From the NCBI RefSeq assembly GCF_029338315.1, contig NZ_CP119794.1, positions 2,542,001-2,606,000 of the forward strand: a stretch of 64,000 nucleotides of DNA. The letters are read 5' to 3'. This document shows, piece after piece, positions 60,875 through 64,000 of the stretch (the stretch's first letter is position 1; each line of letters starts with the position of its first letter). A program made the translations under genes and the position numbers. Source of the stretch: Haloarcula regularis (GTDB lineage Archaea > Halobacteriota > Halobacteria > Halobacteriales > Haloarculaceae). Below the pieces are notes generated by a model that did not search any database, had not been told where the DNA came from, and was given only the letters and a program-made list of their open reading frames with translations.

Positions 60875-62041
60875 TCAGTCGTCTCCAAGCACGTCGTCGG
60901 GGTCGTATCCAAGTTCTTCGAGGATCTCCTCGGTGTGTTCACCTGCCGTCGGCGGCCGTCGCCTGACGGACCCGGGACTCTCGCTCAGCCGGACCGGGAA
61001 CCCGGTCGTGGTGAACTCGCCGCCGGTCGGATGTGCGACCGACTGTAGCATGTCGTTCGCTTCGACCTGCGGGTCCGAGCCCATGTCGCTCGTCTCGTTG
61101 ACCGGCGCACACCAGATGTCGTGCTCGAGGAACGTGTCCAGCCAGTGCTCCGTCGAGCGGTCCTCGAGTTGGGCCTCGATGAGCGGTTTGATCTCGTCGC
61201 GCCGGTCGTAGGCCTCCTGCCACGTCGTCACCGCCTCGAGGGCCTCGTCGTCGAGAATTTCGCCGATCTCGGCGGGCATCGACAGCGACAGGGCCAGGTA
61301 CCCGTCGGCGGTCTCGTAGACGCCGTAGGGCGCCGGGTGATGGACGTGTCCGACGCCGGTCGCGCTCCGCTCTGCCGGCTCGTCCGTGTTCTCCAGGACG
61401 CCCAGTTCCTGCGTCTGGAGGTCGATAGACGCGCTCAACAGGTCCCCCTCGATTTTCTGTCCGTGGCCCGTCCGCTCGCGGTAGTGGAGCGCCGCGAGGA
61501 TGGCGACCACGAGGTAGGTCGCGGAGTGGATGTCGATCATCGACGTCGCCTGTGGCGTCGGTGGGTCGTCCCGCCGGCCGGTGAGCGACATCATCCCCGA
61601 CATCGCCTGGATGAGGAGGTCCTGGCCCGGCCGGTCGGCGTACGGCCCCGTCGACCCGTACCCGGACGCCGAACAGTAGATGAGGTCGGGTTTCGCCTCG
61701 GACAGCTCCTCGTAACCAAAGCCCAGTCGGTCCATCACGCCCGGTCTGAAGTTCTCGACGACGACGTCGGCCTCCTCGACTAGGTCGTAGGCGACGTCGC
61801 GGTGGACGTCATCTTTCAAGTCCAGCTCGATGCTCCGTTTGTTCCTGTTGAAGACCAGGTTCAGGATGCTCTCGCCGTCCAGGTACTCGTTGGCGAGCGA
61901 CCAGTGGCGACTCCACTCGCCGCCGGGGCGCTCTATCTTGACGACGTCCGCGCCGAGTTCGCCCAGGATCTGCGTGGCGTAGGGGACCTGTACGATCTGA
62001 CCGAAGGTGACCACAGTAACGTCTTCGAGCGCAGCTGACAT
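60875..62041 (-). CDS. Class III CoA-transferase (CaiB/BaiF family)
   Basis: Protein of 388 residues that moves CoA between carboxylates. Landmarks: VTVVTFGQIVQVPYATQILG, LGADVVKIERPGGEWSRHWS, NRNKRSIELDLKDDVHRDVA, ENFRPGVMDRLGFGYEELSE and DRPGQDLLIQAMSGMMSLTG (Asp in GQD is the expected catalytic residue), plus GHGQKIEGDLLSASIDLQTQ. ATG 62041 (MSAALEDV) follows a TATA by about 27 bp. It is divergent from an acyl-CoA dehydrogenase gene, so they may form an acid-activation pathway. Substrates are not named. Confidence 0.92.
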   Translation of the reverse strand: MSAALEDVTVVTFGQIVQVPYATQILGELGADVVKIERPGGEWSRHWSLANEYLDGESILNLVFNRNKRSIELDLKDDVHRDVAYDLVEEADVVVENFRPGVMDRLGFGYEELSEAKPDLIYCSASGYGSTGPYADRPGQDLLIQAMSGMMSLTGRRDDPPTPQATSMIDIHSATYLVVAILAALHYRERTGHGQKIEGDLLSASIDLQTQELGVLENTDEPAERSATGVGHVHHPAPYGVYETADGYLALSLSMPAEIGEILDDEALEAVTTWQEAYDRRDEIKPLIEAQLEDRSTEHWLDTFLEHDIWCAPVNETSDMGSDPQVEANDMLQSVAHPTGGEFTTTGFPVRLSESPGSVRRRPPTAGEHTEEILEELGYDPDDVLGDD

Positions 62042-62063
62042 AGCCCGAGATGGACAGTACTGA

Positions 62064-62072
62064 GATAAAGGA
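62064..62072 (-). promoter_or_regulatory. TATA box for the CoA-transferase gene
   Basis: Minus-strand CCTTTATCT centred about 27 bp above ATG 62041. Confidence 0.45.
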
Positions 62073-62495
62073 TTTTTGCTTACGGTCCAGCCGCTGTTGC
62101 GGCTCGTGGGACGCGCCCCGTCACGCACCGTCGACAGTTCGCTATCTTCGAATCTGTGGACACTGGATAACATCCGTACGGCCGTTATTCCGACGCGGGA
62201 GCGACGGCGACGATACGGTCAGAGCTGCCGGGCGTTGGGCAGGCCTGCCAACGGACTGCTGGAGTGATGCCCGGGTACTAGCCCGGTGGTGTCTGTCGTG
62301 CGTGATGTGAAATGAGCCAAACCAGGCTGTATCGGCTCTCTAATGCGAGTATTCGCTATCTTCGAACTATTATGATTCCTAGTTGCCATGTCTTCGGGAT
62401 TTGTCGCGTAGCAGTGGTGGGCCCGTCGCGCCCGGTTCGCGTCTGGGCCTCACCGCAGACTCTCGGCTCCGCGTCAGGTGGCGTGTACAGGAATG

Positions 62496-62504
62496 CTTTT
62501 ATAT
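62496..62504 (+). promoter_or_regulatory. TATA box for the acyl-CoA dehydrogenase gene
   Basis: CTTTTATAT centred about 25 bp above ATG 62525; leaderless geometry. Confidence 0.55.
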
Positions 62505-62524
62505 CGAGAGGTGGACCTGTACCC

Positions 62525-63669
62525 ATGGCGTACGAGTTAGACGAGAGCCATCGGCAACTGCGTCGTTCAGTACGGGAGTTCGGGAACGAGATCGTCCGTC
62601 CCGCAGCGCAACGACTCGACGAGTCGACCTACCCGACGGAGGTCATCGACGCCGCCGCGGCCCGTGGCTACGTCGGTCCGATGATCCCCGAGAAGTACGG
62701 TGGCGGCGGCCACGACACGGTCGCTGCGTCCATAATCGTCGAGGAGTGTGGCGTGCCGACACCAACATCGGGTTCGTCATCGGCATCAGCGGCTTCCCGA
62801 CCAACGTCGAACTCCTGCTTGAACACGGCGACGAGTGGATGCGCTCGGAGTGGTTCCCGAAGGTCGCCAGCGCGGAGGTGGCAGACGGCATCGCGGTGAC
62901 CGAGCCCGACCACGGCTCCGACCCGGCCGCGATGGAGACTACCGCCACCCGGGATGGCGACGAGTGGGTCCTCGACGGGACGAAGACCTACATCGGGAAC
63001 GCCACGAAAGCGGCGTACCTGCTGGTCTTCGCGAAGACGTCCCCCGACGCCGGCCACCGTGGTATCAGCATCTTTCTCGTTCCCACCGACGTGCCCGGTT
63101 TCGAGGCCGAGGCGCTGACCGGCAAGATGGGCACCAGGGCCGGTAACCTGGGCAGGGTCGAGCTCGACGGCGCCAGGATTCCCGCCGACCACCTGGTCGG
63201 CGAGGAGGACAGGGGGTTCTACCACTTCATGAACTCGCTGGCGAAGGGGCGGGCCATCGTCGCCGCCCAGGGCGTCGGGGCCGCCAGCGCGTCGCTCGAC
63301 GCCGCGACGTCGTACGTCACCGAGCGCGAGCAGTTCGGCCAGTCCATCGGCGAGTTCCAGTCGGTTCGGCACCGCATCGCCGAGATGGCGACCCGGACGG
63401 AGGCCGCCCGGTCGCTGACCTACCGGGCCGCCACTGCGGCCGAAAACGGGGCCGACGATGCCACGGACCTGGCGAGCAGGGCGAAGCTCTTCGCGACGGA
63501 GGTCGGTTTCGAGGTCGCGGACGACGCCCTCCAGCTGCACGGCGGTGCCGGGTACGCCGGCGAATATCCGGTCGAACGGTACGTCAGGGACGTCCGGTCG
63601 ACCCGGATATACGAGGGAACGAGCGAGATCCAGAAGAACATCATCGCCGACAACATCCTCCCCGAGTGA
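62525..63669 (+). CDS. Acyl-CoA dehydrogenase, 1-base deletion near 5' end
   Basis: FAD enzyme of about 381 residues oxidising an acyl-CoA to its enoyl form. N-terminal part: QLRRSVREFGNEIVRPAAQR, GYVGPMIPEKYGGGGHDTVA. The frame then breaks at 62752/62753 in GGC-GTG; a missing C restores EECGRADTNIGF and the rest: GIAVTEPDHGSDPAAMETTA, KGRAIVAAQGVGAASASLDA, FQSVRHRIAEMATRTEAARS and catalytic YEGTSEIQKN. Restoring one base gives exactly 382 codons. It sits beside an acyl-CoA synthetase end and a CoA-transferase, so it probably acts on a short or branched acid. Intact in this copy if the break is a sequence error. Confidence 0.87.
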
Positions 63670-63849
63670 GCGAGCCGTGGCCTGCCGAGTGCGGACGTAC
63701 CTGTACGGATTGCCGCCGCAATTGCCGGTCACGTGACCCGGTTCGTGCGCGTCGTCCCCGCGGTGGTCCGGTCCCGTCCCGGGTCGTCGCTGACCGCCCG
63801 TCTCCGGTGAGACGACCAGTGCCTCCGCCCGCACCGCCCTCGATACCGT
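63670..63849. other. Short gap before the leftward acyl-CoA synthetase end
   Basis: No gene in 180 bp; the two flanking genes converge here, so terminators for both would be expected. No clear T-run is visible. Confidence 0.35.
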
Positions 63850-64000
63850 TTACAGCGACCCGTCGATGCGTTCGAGGGCCCGCTGCCGCAGCGTCTCCGT
63901 GTCGGCCTTCCCGGTGCCGCTCAGCGGTATCGCGTCCACGACGAAGACGCGCCGGGGGTGTGCGAACGCCGGCCCCCGGTCCAGCGCGAACTGTTTGACC
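63850..64000 (-). CDS. AMP-dependent acyl-CoA synthetase C-terminal end, cut by window edge
   Basis: The last 50 codons of an acyl-adenylate-forming enzyme are visible on the minus strand: FAHPRRVFVVDAIPLSGTGK, then ADTETLRQRALERIDGSL and a TAA stop at 63850. The PLSGTGKxDxxxL pattern, with its catalytic Lys, is typical of the C-terminal domain of class I acyl-CoA synthetases. The gene continues past 64000. It probably activates the acid later processed by the acyl-CoA dehydrogenase or CoA-transferase. Confidence 0.8.
   Translation of the reverse strand, partial: VKQFALDRGPAFAHPRRVFVVDAIPLSGTGKADTETLRQRALERIDGSL

Larger units (their letters stand above)
62042..62524. other. Divergent promoter region (CoA-transferase and acyl-CoA dehydrogenase)
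   Basis: About 480 bp without a gene. TATA boxes for both sides lie at its ends. The middle (about 62310-62400) is AT-richer. A shared operator is possible, but no palindrome stands out. Confidence 0.45.

Noticed and set aside
1..64000. CRISPR arrays, rRNA and tRNA genes
   Set aside because: I looked for regular spaced repeats and tRNA-like cloverleaf motifs and saw none; without a computed search small or odd tRNAs could be missed.

Overview
The window is haloarchaeal chromosomal DNA, most likely Haloarculaceae-like. It has high GC, acidic proteins, Tat-type lipoproteins, TATA boxes placed for leaderless mRNAs, HTH-bat (bacterio-opsin activator) regulators, and small families such as DUF5809/DUF5810, DUF7260, DUF7511 and DICT. 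I saw no rRNA, tRNA or CRISPR array. Family names come from recognising motifs by eye; no database search was run.

Layout. (1) 1-14.4 kb is a sugar/sugar-acid catabolic block: a CUT1-type ABC importer (solute-binding protein, two permeases, ATPase), two enolase-superfamily acid-sugar dehydratases, an SDR dehydrogenase, an FGGY (rhamnulokinase-like) kinase, a GATase1-like protein, a triosephosphate-isomerase paralogue, a YjbQ protein, a VOC protein, a LarA-like (DUF2088) protein and a four-carbon acid sugar kinase (DUF1537). (2) 14.9-30.1 kb is mostly housekeeping: UspA, a lipoprotein, YihY, a rhodanese-MBL hydrolase, DUF302, DICT, methylglyoxal synthase, an HTH-bat regulator, a dCTP deaminase/dUTPase-like protein, aconitase, RimI, two tandem Nudix hydrolases and a rhodanese. 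(3) 30.6-38.9 kb holds small regulators, an unusual FAD-binding-like protein and a very large multi-PAS/GAF HTH-bat sensor of about 1735 residues. (4) 39.4-47.5 kb is a redox/transport island: DsbA-like oxidoreductase, Xi-class GST (glutathionyl-hydroquinone reductase type), a citrate-synthase paralogue, AzlC/AzlD, DoxX, MFS exporter, a zinc-ribbon HTH regulator, a truncated FMN reductase and an HxlR regulator. Its two halves begin with the same 36-bp promoter-like element. (5) 47.7-49.9 kb is decayed DNA: an acyl-CoA dehydrogenase relic and a 495-bp internally deleted insertion sequence with intact ends and an 8-bp target duplication. (6) 49.9-64 kb is a second catabolic block: aldehyde dehydrogenase, GH105 unsaturated-glycuronyl hydrolase, IclR regulator, an Rbs-type sugar ABC importer, an SDR, two tandem MITE-like hairpin elements, a fused gluconate-dehydrogenase-type GMC oxidoreductase, a class III CoA-transferase, an acyl-CoA dehydrogenase and the end of an acyl-CoA synthetase.

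Working picture: the organism probably imports plant-type oligosaccharides or sugar acids. GH105 suggests pectin or rhamnogalacturonan fragments. It would open them by hydrolysis and dehydrogenation/dehydration and feed C3/C4 products into triose-phosphate and acyl-CoA metabolism. The redox island looks like a stress or electrophile-response module.

A caution for every user: ten otherwise well-conserved genes are each broken by a 1-2 base indel, several in G/C homopolymers. Restoring the base gives family-typical lengths, so I read them as probable sequence errors rather than real pseudogenes and annotate each as one CDS with the break position given.
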